From contig CALZFC010000029.1 in assembly GCA_945643635.1 (NCBI GenBank), forward strand, positions 1,620,001 to 1,684,000: 64,000 nucleotides of DNA. The letters are read 5' to 3'. The stretch's first letter is position 1, and every line of letters starts with the position of its first letter. This document shows, piece by piece, positions 22,626 to 34,600 of this stretch. Position numbers and translations under genes: made by a program. The stretch comes from Allodiplogaster sudhausi. Taxonomy: Eukaryota > Nematoda > Chromadorea > Rhabditida > Diplogasteridae. The notes beneath the pieces were generated by a model. It was not told where the DNA came from, ran no database searches, and saw only the letters and a list, made by a program, of their open reading frames with translations.

Positions 22626-22972
22626 AGGATGAGCGCTGCATTGATATTATTAGATTACTCAAATTAATCTGATTAATTTGTGTGCATGATATGTTGAGCG
22701 GGACATTACAAAAAAAAAGGTTGAAAAAATAAAACAGGTGATATCCTTGAGTGTATACAAAATCTAAAAAGATGAATACTAGAAATATTAGGGCATAAAA
22801 TACGAGGTCGCATTTGCTTTAAAGACAATTAATTATTAATATTTTGCAGACAGAGTTATTAGCTATTTTTCTGTGACGAACTTTTGTTGTTTGTAGTAAA
22901 AAACCAGAAAAGTGATTACAATTGCGAATTTATCCCAATTGGCCTCAGGGCATAAAGGCGGTGAGCGTCGTA
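22626..22972. other. Spacer, no gene seen
   Basis: AT-rich sequence 3' to the minus-strand exons below. No repeat or frame recognised. Confidence 0.4.
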
Positions 22973-24690
22973 CTAAAGCGGTAGGACGACGTGACCTTCC
23001 ATGGGATTGATCAGGTTAGTAGGAGGGGCCTGGGTTGACTTGTTGGCGGGTGGAGAGGGAGTAGGCAAAGGTGGCTTGGGACGAGATGCTGGAATCTGAG
23101 CTATGGGAGTGGAATCTGAAATCTGGTGTATGCTCGACTCGGCTCCGGGAGGGGCTTAGCAAGGCGGGCCCAGGTACATGCTGGTGGGGCCGGGTGGCGA
23201 CTGGACGAATTCTTGCTTGGCAAGCACGTTCGAGCCGCCCGGAGTCGATGCGGGCGTCGTGGCGATCGGCGACTCCGTTGCAAAGGCATTCGAGCCACCC
23301 GGAGTCGACGGCGGAGTCGACGGCGGAGTGGATGCGGAAGTTGACTCTGCGCCGCGGCGACTGGAGTCGAAGGGAAGGACGGCCTGGGAATTGAATCTTA
23401 TTATGAAATGGATACTGCCAGTAGTTTAGTTCTGTGATGTTGCTTTACCCAATCAACAACAATGGCAAATATGGAATTTGGGCAATGTGATTGGAATTGA
23501 TCTAAAATGTGATACCTCTTGGCCTGCTCCTTGCCGCGGACTCCGAGCCAATTCGCATCCAACTTGTCGACGGCGCCGCCCCAGCTGAGCGGCAGCAGTG
23601 ACGCGTCGACCAGCAGAACGTCCAGCATCAGCTGTTTGCACTGGAAACGAGGAGGCAAGATAATCGTCAATATGACGTCATCCCTATTTCGTCATTATGA
23701 TGAAATTGTCGTTTTCAATTCATTTTTTCCAGGGAGATACGCACAACATCCCGGTGACGGATGAGATTGCGGATATCCTTGTCGATGACGTCATCGAGGT
23801 CAGCCTCGCGGTAGACCACCGTGTCCAGGACGTTGTCCATGGCGAGCACAAGGAGCGCGAGCTCCTTAAGAAAAACGCTTTCTGACAGTACACTTACGTG
23901 TATGGAATTGTCATTATAATATCGTGATTTTTATTATTTATTTTTTTAAATTTTATATCGGTAGACTGCTCCTGGATACTGCGTGCTTGAGCGTGAATTC
24001 AAAATTGAATTTTTATAGTTCTTATTAGCTGGCCTCTTTCGTCGAGTCGGACATGCCACGCACGAAAAATTCGTGCAGCACGCGATTCTGCGCAGCCCCA
24101 AGAACGTTCTCGAGGTAGTTGCTGAGCTTGAGGATCTCCATGAACCGATGCGCCTTCTGGAACTCCTTCGAATTCGCCTGGAAAATATTAGGAATAAACA
24201 ATGTTATATAAAATAATAATAATCCTAAAAAAATAAATTTTTAAAAAGCTCAGATTGTTCGAAAAGGCTTATTAAGTATTTTATTCAATCACATCGATCT
24301 CTGCGTTGTCGTCGACCGCCACTGAAAAACATTTGAGGATTTTAGGAAGACTTTTATTGAAGGTTCGAGAAAGAGAAAATAGTCTTCCCTTTACCTTAGC
24401 CAAGCTTTTCCTGACCTTCCTTCCTCTTGAGTTCGTGCTGCTCGATAAATGTGGGCGCGGCACAGCGTTCTCCTCGTTTTCGAACTCCTCGTCGTGCACC
24501 TCCTTCACCATGCGGTGGACACTAGCCCTAAATATTTTTTCATTTTACTCATTCCAAGTATTCAGGTGGGCGGAGCGGAGCCTAAAAAATCCGGACGGGT
24601 GGGAGGGAGCTAACCATTTATTAGTCTTTGCATCCGACCGTCTCCGATTCGCCCTTGCCACTCGGCTTCTCGTTCCCAGAATCCGGCTGA
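22973..24690 (-). CDS. Unidentified multi-exon minus-strand gene with Ser/Thr/Pro-rich tail
   Basis: Reading from right to left, exon-like blocks have good splice borders. 24690-24626 reads PDSGNEKPSGKGE. 24530-24410 contains VHDEEFENEENAVPRPH. 24183-24030 contains FQKAHRFMEILKLSNYLENV. 23887-23734 contains KELALLVLAMDNVLDTVVY. 23640-23517 contains LLPLSWGGAVDKLDANW. 23383-22973 is rich in STPPSTP and TPGGSN repeats. An in-frame TAA at 23158-23156 interrupts the last block, although proline-rich coding continues in frame to a stop at 22975-22973. I do not recognise the product, and the exon order is inferred. Confidence 0.45.
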
Positions 24691-24746
24691 ATAAAAAAGA
24701 AATGAATTTTTCTTATTTTATTATTCTTTTAGAATGCCATGGTGTC

Positions 24747-25127
24747 TTAGTTGCGAGGGAAAATGGCTACTTCACAAAAAAGGGACCGTCTTGGTGGACG
24801 ACTTTTTGCCTTCTCCTTGCTGCCTCCCTTCTTCTCGGCTGCAGCCTTTTGGTCCTCCTCGCCTTTTTTTTCCTTTTTCGTCGCAATCTCCTTTTCTCCT
24901 CCTCTCTCTTTCTTCTCCTTCTTCTCATTTTCTGCACTCTTCTTTTCCTTCTTCTCCACGTCCGACTTCTTCCTCTCCTTATTCTCGCTCTTCTTCTCCG
25001 ACTTCTTTCGTTCGCCGCCTTCCTTCTTCTCCTTTTCTGTACCTTTACTGACTGTCTTTCTCCCTATTTTCCCAAAGGTTCTGTGAGCTTTCTTCAAATG
25101 ATTTTTCTTCAAATGATTTTTCTTCAA
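24747..25127 (-). CDS. Lys/Glu-rich open segment, possible 5' exon of the gene above
   Basis: A 126-codon frame made mainly of K, E, S and R in KEKK-type strings, predicted to be an unstructured or charged coil. Its first codons (MKKNHLKKNHLKK) are simply the translation of the 15-bp tandem repeat at the end of the fold-back element. The natural start is therefore elsewhere, or the element inserted into the gene. It could be an exon of the gene at 22973-24690 or a composition artefact. Confidence 0.35.
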   Translation of the reverse strand: MKKNHLKKNHLKKAHRTFGKIGRKTVSKGTEKEKKEGGERKKSEKKSENKERKKSDVEKKEKKSAENEKKEKKERGGEKEIATKKEKKGEEDQKAAAEKKGGSKEKAKSRPPRRSLFCEVAIFPRN

Positions 25128-26019
25128 ATATTGAAATGATTTTTCTTCAAATGATTTTTCTTCGAATGATTTTTCTTCGAATGAATATTCTTCGAATGAT
25201 TTTTCTTCGAATGATTTTTCTTCGAATCATTTATTAAAACCGTAAGAGAGTTTGGATAATTGCCTTACAGATGAAGAGAGAGTGCAAATAACTGATGTAG
25301 CGCTTCTTGCAAGAGGACTTGGGTGAGCAAATCGATATACATACATACATAATAGAGTGAAACTGTTGTACTCATGTCAAGATGGTGCAATGAGTAGGCA
25401 TAATAAGTATAAATTGAAGAGAGTGCAGAAAAGTGATGGAGTGCTTCTGGCAAGAGTACATGGGTGAGCAGGTCGATGAGCAAAATGAAGTGTGAAATAG
25501 ATTAAGGCATAATTTACAATTAGGGGCAAAGACTAGAAATTAGCGCTTTGTCCTTGAAGGGTCCACAATGTTGGTGGAAATGTCGCGAAGGAAATTGGGA
25601 ATGGAGAGGGTGTTGAAGTTGGTGACGACAACTCGAAGGCGGTCGTTGATGGTGCGGTACTTCTTCTTGCTGCACGCGGCGGGGGCCGATCCCATCTGCA
25701 GTCTTTGCTTCTGTCAGCCCTTGCTCGCAGAACAGACGATGCAGGAATTTGAAGACCTGCATCGTCTGTCATGAGCACAACAGCTTCACACTTTATTATG
25801 TACATCGATATGGTCACCCAAGTCCTCTTGCAAGAAGTTAGGCAATTATCCAAACTCTCTTACGATTTTAATAAATGATTCGAAGAAAAATCATTCGAAG
25901 AAAAATCATTCGAAGAATATTCATTCGAAGAAAAATCATTCGAAGAAAAATCATTTGAAGAAAAATCATTTCAATATTTGAAGAAAAATCATTTGAAGAA
26001 AAATCATTTGAAGAAAGAT
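25089..26019. mobile_element. Fold-back element with tandem-repeat arms
   Basis: The left end (25089-25230) is an array of about 15-bp units of type ATGATTTTTCTTCGA or ...CAA. The right end (25878-26019) is the same array inverted, including the irregular unit ATTGAAATGATTTTTC in mirror position. Inside the arrays, unique sequence is also inverted: AAGAGAGTTTGGATAATTGCC at 25250-25265 pairs with GGCAATTATCCAAACTCTCTT at 25842-25862. CTTCTTGCAAGAGGACTTGGGTGA and its complement near 25815 also pair. A central segment (about 25400-25775) is single copy. Such tandem-repeat inverted ends define fold-back transposons. Confidence 0.8.
25538..25708 (-). pseudogene. Host-like exon fragment inside the fold-back element
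   Basis: The minus strand reads KKKYRTINDRLRVVVTNFNT then LSIPNFLRDISTNIVDPS and stops at 25540-25538. The composition is protein-like and unlike the surrounding repeat. It has no upstream promoter or ATG of its own. It may be a captured last exon of an unknown gene. Confidence 0.35.
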
Positions 26020-26784
26020 CAGGACGCCTTCCCAAATACTTTTGTTCTTGCTCTTCCTCTCTGTCCATCTCAACCCACTTTCCATTAGCAGTGAGTGTCT
26101 AGAATATAGCTTCCATCTTGATTAGTGTGTGGCTGAAGCTGCATCGGCTATCCTCCCTCTGCTTTCACCGTTGAGTGGGCTTTCTTGTGGACCTTCGTCG
26201 ACAGAAGGGCCGCACTCCTTATATATTTGTGATGAAGAGAGAACAATCAAAACTCCAAAGGAGTCAGAAACAAAGTCGCTCCATCGCCTCCAACTGGTTA
26301 ACCCACAACTGACGTAGTCCTTACTTTAATCCCTTATATCTATAACCACTCTGGAATATCGAACTGGAAATGCAATTTAAGATCATTGAAACGAATTTAT
26401 CAATGAATGGTCATTGTAGCAGTAACATAGTAACATATTTTGCAGTGAAAAGTTATAAGACAGGTCAATAAAATCAACTTTCTGGCATTAAAAAATTCGG
26501 TCTACCCATTCTTGTAAGAACTATTTTAAACACACAATTAGTAGCTCTCCCTAGAGCTCTGAGTAGAAACATAAATAACAGAACTGCTAAATCACATAGT
26601 AATTAAAATCAATACCTTAGTGAGATGAAATGAAGGAATTAGAACGCGAGCAGAAATAGAAAGATGTACAATCCAAATATATTTTTGCTGAAACGAGTGC
26701 ATAGTACTACACAACTTCATGTGGATGATCAAGCAAACTGAGATGCAGAAGGAGAAACAAGGAAGAAGAGAGAATCTAGAAGAT
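26020..26784. other. Intergenic, no gene seen
   Basis: Mixed AT-rich sequence. No repeat match within the window and no convincing exon. Confidence 0.4.
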
Positions 26785-27365
26785 TTCCTCGTTAGCATTC
26801 ATGTCCCGGTAGGACATGGGCTGTCTCAGATCACGTCTCCTTCCCCAATCTGCTGGCGGCGGAGCGTCGTAATACCTGAACAGGAAGACTATTTATATTA
26901 CCCGAAAGGAAAACACTTTTACTCTCCCTGCTGAAGCAGAAGTAAAGACGCACAATAACCAGGCATGCAACGACTACACCACATTTGCAAGCAACATTCA
27001 ACATAGTTGTGGTAGTGTTGTCACCTCTTTGGTCCTGTTACGAACATCGGAGGCATGGGACTGTTCCGTGGGGGTTCATCCCGCGTTCCACCGTAGCCCA
27101 TCCACCGTATCCTCGCGGTCCGCCCCATCCTCCTCCAATGCCTCCGCTGTATCGCAGGCGGTCGTTGCCACGATCTAGGACAATTCTCCTAATCCTTGCA
27201 ATTTTCTTCGTTTCAATATGACACCTAACTCCCCATTAAAATATCCAAGAGTACGGGTTCAAACACGATATTTATCAGCAAAAATAATTGAAATAAACTT
27301 CCGTACTGTAGTTGGAAGAGGTGTTCCGCTCGCCATCATCATGCGAAGTAGCTGGAGGTGCCTGA
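26785..27365 (-). CDS. Possible minus-strand exons, Gly/Arg/Pro-rich protein
   Basis: Right-to-left blocks: 27365-27305 reads APPATSHDDGERNTSSNYS. 27180-27015 reads GGIGGGWGGPRGYGGW in one frame. 26877-26785 reads YYDAPPPADWGRRRDLRQP and ends NANEEIF plus stop. Glycine-, arginine- and aromatic-rich composition would suit an RNA-binding low-complexity protein, but no domain is present and the frames of the middle block are ambiguous. Confidence 0.35.
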
Positions 27366-27965
27366 ATACAGAGTGATCAGTCTACTAACTAACATACAAC
27401 TCCTTTTTCGTGAAAATACTGTTAGCCAATAATTCAATGCGAGACTATGGAAAGATAGGTTGACAATTGCACCAAACGTATTTAATACCGCCAATTCTTT
27501 CAGAAGAGAACCACCACTCCCTTATTTGATCAGGTTTATTAATAAATAAATAAATTCTTCTTTTGTTTCTGCATCCCATTCAATCAGTATTTCAATTTCG
27601 ATAAGTTTTAAGAAGTGAATGCAGTCATTTTCGACAAAATTGATAATCGTAACTCCGTATCGATTGCTGGACAAAAACGGATAGCTTATTCATAATCGGC
27701 GGTTAAAGAACAATCGAATGGTATATTCGGTGCTGCATAACAACCCACGGGGAGGAAATTCTTCCCTGGTAACAACATTTCTTTTTGCTGAAGAAAAAAT
27801 ATAAGGTGCTACCCGCTGCATTCAATTAACTAGTAAACATCCATTAAACAGAAAATGATTGCGTGGAAGCAACAATAAGACAGCTTAAGTAAAATTTCGA
27901 ATTGTAAGGTGCACCTTATTATCCCGCGGCCGCGAGAGCAGCCCCTTCTCTTCTCAGGCGCCGGC

Positions 27966-28383
27966 GCCACAGAAGAAGAAGAGCGCGTTGATGTCATCAC
28001 GAATGGCGAAACCCGAGTTGGAGTTGGCCAGCAGCTGAATAGAACACATTCTTCATAAAAAGAATATAATTTCAGTAATGTTGAATAGATATTCTACCTT
28101 TGTGAGCAGTTCATTACTTTTTGAACAAAAAGAAAACAAAAACATTAATAGTTACCCAATGCACAGATTCGCATGAAAAGAAATCAAATGAGTGGGTACA
28201 ACAATAACCGAGACTACAAGAAACACATAAGCTTACATTATTTTCCGGCGTGCGCGGCAGAGCCCTTGTTCCTCGCTGGCGCCGGCGCCGAATCAGGTTT
28301 CCGCCAGATCGAAGAACACGATCGCCTTGGTGTCCTCGCTAATGGCGAACTCCGAGTAGAGCATCGCCATGACAAGCTGAATA
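27966..28383 (-). CDS. Duplicated exon pair of an unidentified minus-strand gene
   Basis: Two paralogous blocks lie about 250 bp apart. 28383-28302 reads LVMAMLYSEFAISEDTKAIV. 28036-27966 reads LLANSNSGFAIRDDINALFF. They share the pattern (Y/N)S-(E/G)-F-A-I-x-(E/D)-D and similar GC-rich 3' sequence (CGCCGGCGCC). Upstream, 29155-29073 reads EHTQAIEKTQGVGSKMSDEG and may be another exon. The family is not recognised. A local exon duplication within one gene is the simplest reading. Confidence 0.35.
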
Positions 28384-29159
28384 GCCATATGAATACAGCA
28401 GGAATAAATATCGCAAAGCTTCTTATGAAAGGAACAAAAAGAATAAAACAACAATTTCCATGGAGCGCAGAACTGTTCAAGGGTTTTAGCTAGTTCAAGC
28501 ATCTCACAATCAGTGAAGGAACCTCACGCATGAAAGAAAAAGCAATTACTACGACAAATAAAGCACAAGTAACTATTTTCAAGACAAATAAGTAAGTAAC
28601 ACGTCACCACTCGTGTATTTTTCTGTTCCGTCATTCGTGCGGGCAAAACGTGCTGCACATTTGAAACCGTGCGCACAGTTTTAGAGAGTGCGCGAATTTG
28701 AGAGAGCAAAAGTGAGTAAAGGTTTTCTACACACTTTTGCTCTCTCACTTTTGCCCACTCTTTCGTGTTAGAGAAATAAACTGCGTCCAGTTTGAATATG
28801 GGTCCAGTTTAAAACGTGGGTTGGCTTTTGAGCGAAACTGGAGCCATTTTGGCCATTTTTCATAGTAAAACGGCGCAAAACCTGCTCCAAGTTTCCATTT
28901 TATTACGACCAAATTTTACTGAACACTGGATCCACTTTTCTTCCTAGATTAATAGCACGGCTATTGTTACCTCACTCACTAGAGATTTATTGATTGATAA
29001 ATCCTAGTGGTCAATCAATTAATTGATTTCTAATTTCTTTGACGTAATTGTTTCTTAAATTTATTACAGTTGGCACTATCGCTTGCTTGACGCCCTCATC
29101 GCTCATCTTGCTCCCAACTCCCTGAGTCTTCTCAATCGCCTGCGTATGCTCCTGAAAAA

Positions 29160-29524
29160 ATTCTTTATTATTTCTATAAAAACTTAATACCCCGAAAGCT
29201 TAAAGAACCAAAATGCTATTTGCAAAGGCCATTATGGTAATATTTGAGTAAAATCACGTAATATGCAGATTTGAGTTGTCAAAATGAGCTTCACTATGGG
29301 ACTACGAATTGGAAAATATTTAATTATGGAAGGAGAAGTTTTGCTAATCCCAATATTAGGGGGGGGGGGAATATGCAAGTTTATGCATATCAGCTCTTTG
29401 TAAATTTGCTCAACGTAATGCCCAATGGTTAATTTGGATTTATGTGTATTTCGACATCTTAACATAAGCTGGGATATCAAATTGTGGAATTGCGATAGGT
29501 CTGAGCCTCGGCCCCAGGGGTCGT
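29160..29524. other. Intergenic with G12 tract
   Basis: Contains a run of G residues at about 29359-29370 and otherwise AT-rich sequence without a supported gene. Confidence 0.4.
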
Positions 29525-30140
29525 CTAAATTAAGTTTTTTTAAAGAATTGTTTTCTTCTTTTTTTGCTGCTTGATGCCGAACTTTGCTAATGTTCAGGAA
29601 GAGGCTTCTGAGCGCGTTTCTTTTCTTCTTTGACTTCGACGACTTCGAATTTGGATCTGCAAAAAAAGTTGTTAAAAAATATTTTTAAAAAAAAATTTTA
29701 TATCCTAAATTATATTATTATTCCGTATGTAATTTGGATAAATTATCAGTTTCTATTCGTCGGAATGAAATCTGTCAAAGAGCTTTTGTTCCTCAGTAAG
29801 TTCTTTTATATTGAAGATTCAACTTTTTTCATTGAAACAGAAATATTCTTGGAAAAATAAACAATTATCGGGGGAAGGGAGCGAAGATTCACTTTTCTTC
29901 GACGACTTTCCGATTGATTGGAGAGAAGAGGAAGAGGCGACCAATCGCAGCCTCGGCAGGCACAACGAATGACAGAGAAACCCCTTCAGAAATGTCGTTT
30001 GTTGGACGAGAAGATTGTTAATGGTCCTCATTACAATATTGTTGCCAATGAAAAGACTAGAACTTAAAAGGGCAAAATCAACTATTGCCCTTACCCGAGT
30101 TTCGTATAATTATCACTTAATGTCGAGCGGAAAGGCACGT
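29525..30140 (-). repeat. Dispersed ~600-bp repeat, copy 2, with coding-like minus strand
   Basis: Second copy of the block at 105-715. The minus strand again reads SSKKSESSLPSPDNCLFFQE and, further on, VKEEKKRAQKPLPEH then stop. The coding-like parts are at least as well kept as the gaps between them, which argues that they were once a gene. Confidence 0.5.
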
Positions 30141-30164
30141 TTGCATGTATTTCTCAGCCTTCTT

Positions 30165-30965
30165 AGAACGTTATTTTAAATTTATTTTCATCTTTACTAT
30201 TTTGACTTCTGTTTCGTGTACTAGTTAGTATGGGACATATGCTCATGTTTGAAATGATAAGTTGTCGAGAACAATTTTCTAACTTACGTACATACTATAT
30301 ATATGTACATTCATCTCAATATGAGGGAGCAAGAAGAGAGTAAATGAGAGATGTAGGAGATAGAAGAGAGTTATAGAAAGAAAGAGAGATCGAGAGTGAA
30401 AAGGAACACCCCTTGTTTTATGGCATTAATTTGGCACCGACTGGAAGGAGCGAAAGAGAAGGGTGCCGACAATGGATTTGAGCAAGATAAGTGAGAAGGT
30501 AAGGGAGAGAGCGCGAGAGAAGAGAGAGTGCTAGAGTGAAAGGGAACAGAGAAAGAGCGAGAGTGAGAGAGACAGACATGGATAGAGTGCAAGAAATAGA
30601 CAAAGAGGTTTGAGAGAGGAAAAAGATGGTCAGCGGCGATTAGTGACGACTGAGATTTAAATCGCAAGCAAAAGGGCAAAAGGACTTTCTGTCTACGCCA
30701 GAATGTATGTACATAAAGGAGAGAAGGAGAGAAGCAGATGTGAGGAGGGAAGAATAAAGGAGAGAAGTGAGAGAAAGAGGGGGAGAGAGAGAACAGAGAA
30801 CAGATAAAGAGTACGTACCAGATGGAAGAAGAGAGACAGATGGAAGTCCGAAGCGAGATCAGATCTGAGGACTGTCGTTTACAATGTGTGTTAGGAGGCG
30901 TATAGGAGAGATTTCAACTTTTTACGCTCATTTAGAATAGTAATTTTAAATCCATCGACTTCTGA
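30165..30965. repeat. Dispersed repeat family R3, copy 2
   Basis: Matches 6965-7600 in order and orientation with AG-tract length differences. It directly follows the 600-bp repeat. Confidence 0.65.
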
Positions 30966-31034
30966 GTCAAATTTCTAGCAGTAACGTTAGCTCACAGACT
31001 CTAGCAACATATATGCTTAATAAAGTTTCGTTCT

Positions 31035-31045
31035 CTCTTTCTACT

Positions 31046-31078
<33 letters not shown>

Positions 31079-31250
31079 AACTCGATTTCTCTTCGTCTTT
31101 CTCTCTCTATGTCTCACTCTTTTTTCTTTCATTCTCTCTCTCTCTCTCGCTTTCTCTTTATCTCGGTTTCTCTTGGTCTTTGTTCCTTTATATCTCTCGT
31201 TCTTTTTGTGTTTCACTCTCTCTCTCTCTCTCTCTCACTCACTCTCACTG
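31035..31250. repeat. (TC)n microsatellite cluster
   Basis: Long runs of CT dinucleotides with short interruptions. Long open frames on either strand here are composition artefacts. 31251-31690 beyond it shows no gene, although it may hold the NHR promoter. Confidence 0.8.
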
Positions 31251-31697
31251 TCCCTGCTTATTTTATCTTTCTCTGTCACTGGGGTCATCTGCTATGCAAT
31301 TTCTCGTTTCCCCTCGAGTATCGAAAAGAGAGAGAGGAAAAAAGCCTTTCTACCCACTGTTTCATTCTTCGCTCGTTCTTGCTTGAGAAAGCTTAGCTCC
31401 ACTTCATGCCATTTCACTCTTTTTCATTAGGAACTGTCGTATTATCGCAATTGCTGGATGTCTTTATAGAACTTTACATTCCTTGCAGAATTCGATGTTT
31501 CAAAAGTTTCTACTATACTCAGGTGGTATAAGAGACGTAATCTGTTTCTGACAGAAAGTAGCTTACGTCTTCTTTTACTTGTGTTGTTCTGGTTGGTCCT
31601 CGCGACAAAGATTTGGTTGGAGGGAGCAATATATTACAACGTTTTGTATCTAAACGGCGTGTGCTCTAATTCTTAATATACCCTTACCACTTATAGG

Positions 31698-34600
31698 ATG
31701 AGCGAGACCGGGACGAGTTGCGCAAAAACCGCGACGCTACAGGCACGCGTCGCGTGTCGCGTCTGCGGTCGCTCTTCCCCCGGCAATAATTACGGCGCCA
31801 TTTCCTGTCGTGCTTGCGCCATCTTCTTCCGGTTCTCTCTCTCTCTCCCTCTCTATCTCTATCTCCGTAACATTAACTCCTTTTTGCATACTTTTATTAA
31901 TATTGAAAAAAACGCTGTACAAAAATATATATTTTTTAATATTTAAACTTTCAGAAGTCTAACTATAAAAACTGTAGACAAAAGCGATAAATCAATTGTA
32001 GCTGGCATTACTTCGTCTCATCTTTTCATTGTAAAACGATATGATGATTTCATATGTTCTGTTTTTTTCTCTTTGATCGACAGCCGCTGTGTCATCACGA
32101 ACCGCACGTACAAGTGTGCGGCCGCCAACGATTGCCGCATCACGACCAGTAAGTTACAGCTGAGTGTTGTTTTCTTTCGCGGCAATAAAAATGACATAAG
32201 ATAATTTCCGAGATAAAACTTTATTTTGGGCAAAAGAAGTTATATATTTCAAATTTCTTCAAAAAGAAGGAAAAAAGGCTCAAAAGAAGTAATATATAAA
32301 AAGAAGGAAAAGAGGCTATGTTCTTTCTCGCCTTAGCGCTTCCAATCCTCACGTTCAGGAATTCTATTGGGAAAAAAATTTACTGCTTAATAACTCTTTC
32401 TCAGGTATGTCATGCAACAGCTGCCGTCTAAGCAAGTGCCTGAGCGCCGGGATGCTGCGGCAGAGTACGTGCAGAATTCAATCAATTGTTTAATGTATAA
32501 ATTAGATCGTTAAATATCTCATGAAATTACGTCTTCAATGAATTTATTGAAGAAATTTTATGATGACCAGCGATGAACTACTTTTTACTTATTACTTTTT
32601 ATTAACTTTTTAAAGAAGTGCTACTGGCGAAGACGTCAAGCGAGACGGCCAGTTGCTACACGGAGGATTCAGAAAGTGTTAGAGATCGTCATTATAAATC
32701 TTGTATAACTTAATGTGTTCTCACTGCGTACAACCTCATGGCCAGCAACCTTTGCAGCAGCATACTCAGCAACCTTTACATCAGCTTCTCTCTTCGGTTC
32801 CCGGTGGTGTCTTTGAGTCGTCGGATAATCCGATGATCCTTCTTCCAGCGATAATGGCGAATTACAAGTGAGCCACCGAAAACGGTTGATTATTACATGG
32901 CCTGATTACTTATAAGGCTTGTCTCGTATATGTTTGTAATCCCTTGAAGTCAAGTCAGAAAGATTATCTTACTTATGCTTCACAGACCGTTGGTCAACAT
33001 GAATGAACCGTACGTGGGATATACATATGTATGTATCTCAACTAAAGCTTTTTAGTTTAAAAATAATAAATTAGCGACCAAAGCTTTATTTCCTAGGCTG
33101 TTGAATGAGATGCGAGGGTCGATAGAAGAGCTCTTCGTGGAACAGTGCGCCATTCGAAGCAAGCACAGCTTTGCCAATGTGTGTTTAAAAAATGGAATAT
33201 TCAGCTTTGTATAAAAGTAACCCAATTATTCTAACTATGCTGAACGTTTAGTAAGCTAATTCGGAGTTTTCTATATGACAAAAGAATAGTAAAAAGACGA
33301 TGTCTACCCAAAAGCCTGCGTACGTACTGATGAAAAGTAGATGTGTCTACGTGCCTTTTCGCAGCTTCCTCTCGCGCGTCTCTTGAAAGAGATCTACGCT
33401 GCTACCGCCGGTAATTTGAGATCGTTCTGTGCGCGATCGTTCATCGAATTTGCGCTTCTCGACAAAGTGGACCAGGCGAGTGGGGAGATAAAAAAGAGAA
33501 CTTACCTATGAATATACTAATATCCTCCTTATGAATACACTAAAAGCTACCTTATGAATATTCTAAAATATTCCATATGAATATACTAAAATCTTCCATG
33601 TGAATATACTAAAATCTTTCATTTGAATATACTAAAATCTTCGACATGAATATACTAAAATCTCCCATAGGAATATACTAAAATCTTTCATATAAGACAG
33701 TGTGAATTAAAAAACTAGGTTTGTTTTGCAATTTTACGAATAAGCTGTTAGTTTTGGTACGGATTTAGAATATTCCACTGCTTGCCATTTTTGACGATAG
33801 TTAAAATAGTCAAAACGCTGATCTTGCAATTATAACGATCGTCAATAATGGCAAACAGTGGAATATTCTAAATCCGTGCCACAATAACAGCCTACTCGAA
33901 AATTGCAGAAAAAAAACCCAAATTTTTTAATTCACACTGTCTTATATGAACATATAAAATTGCCTATGAGTATACTAAATACTCTCACCATATTCAGGAG
34001 TCCCTTCTTATTCGCCTGGGCACTGTTGGCGGCTTAGTCGAAGGATTTGCTCGAATGGTTCAGCGGTCCAAAGAGGAATCCGTTGACAGGTTGATCTTAT
34101 ACACTGTGAAAATTCGATACACATGTTTTTTCAATAGATTCGGGACTTCCTTTTGTATATGTGTATTTGTTTTTTTGTCAGCTATACATTGTTTCTTTTC
34201 CAACATGTCCACCCTTTTCAGGGTCTTCATATCGTTTTTCATTCAGTTGACCTTGGACGACATTGCGAACTACTTCGACTGCAGTGATAGTCGAAGCTTG
34301 TTTTTCGGCTTGAAAAGGTTTTCAAATAAGCATTAAAACTTATTTCATGTATGATAAATAGATAAATAAATTTTTATATAATATTTTTATTTAAAGAATC
34401 TTCATTCAATACTTGCATGTTTGAAGGAGAGAAAATGGGCGGAAATAATTTCAGAAAAATCGCCAATGTGCACAACGAATGTATGCACCGACTTCGGCAA
34501 CTACGTCTCACCGATATGGAGTTAGCCGCTGTCATCGGGATGCTCATGTGGTCACCAGGTCAATTTAAGGAGCCAAAACTCACTCTTGAATTCGCGCCTT

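Noticed and set aside
23071..23429. Plus-strand frames in GC-rich sequence
   Set aside because: The minus strand reads as a coherent TPPSTP/TPGGSN-rich exon with splice signals; the plus-strand frames are its shadows.
24306..25139. 277-codon plus-strand frame rich in Leu/Phe/Ser
   Set aside because: Antisense of the Lys/Glu-rich segment and exons on the minus strand; CT-rich composition creates false membrane-like stretches.
25089..25230. CRISPR-like array of short repeats
   Set aside because: Units are directly adjacent without unique spacers, mirrored at the other end of the element, and the genome is eukaryotic.
31013..31430. Overlapping Leu/Ser-rich frames upstream of the NHR gene
   Set aside because: Produced by a (TC)n microsatellite cluster.
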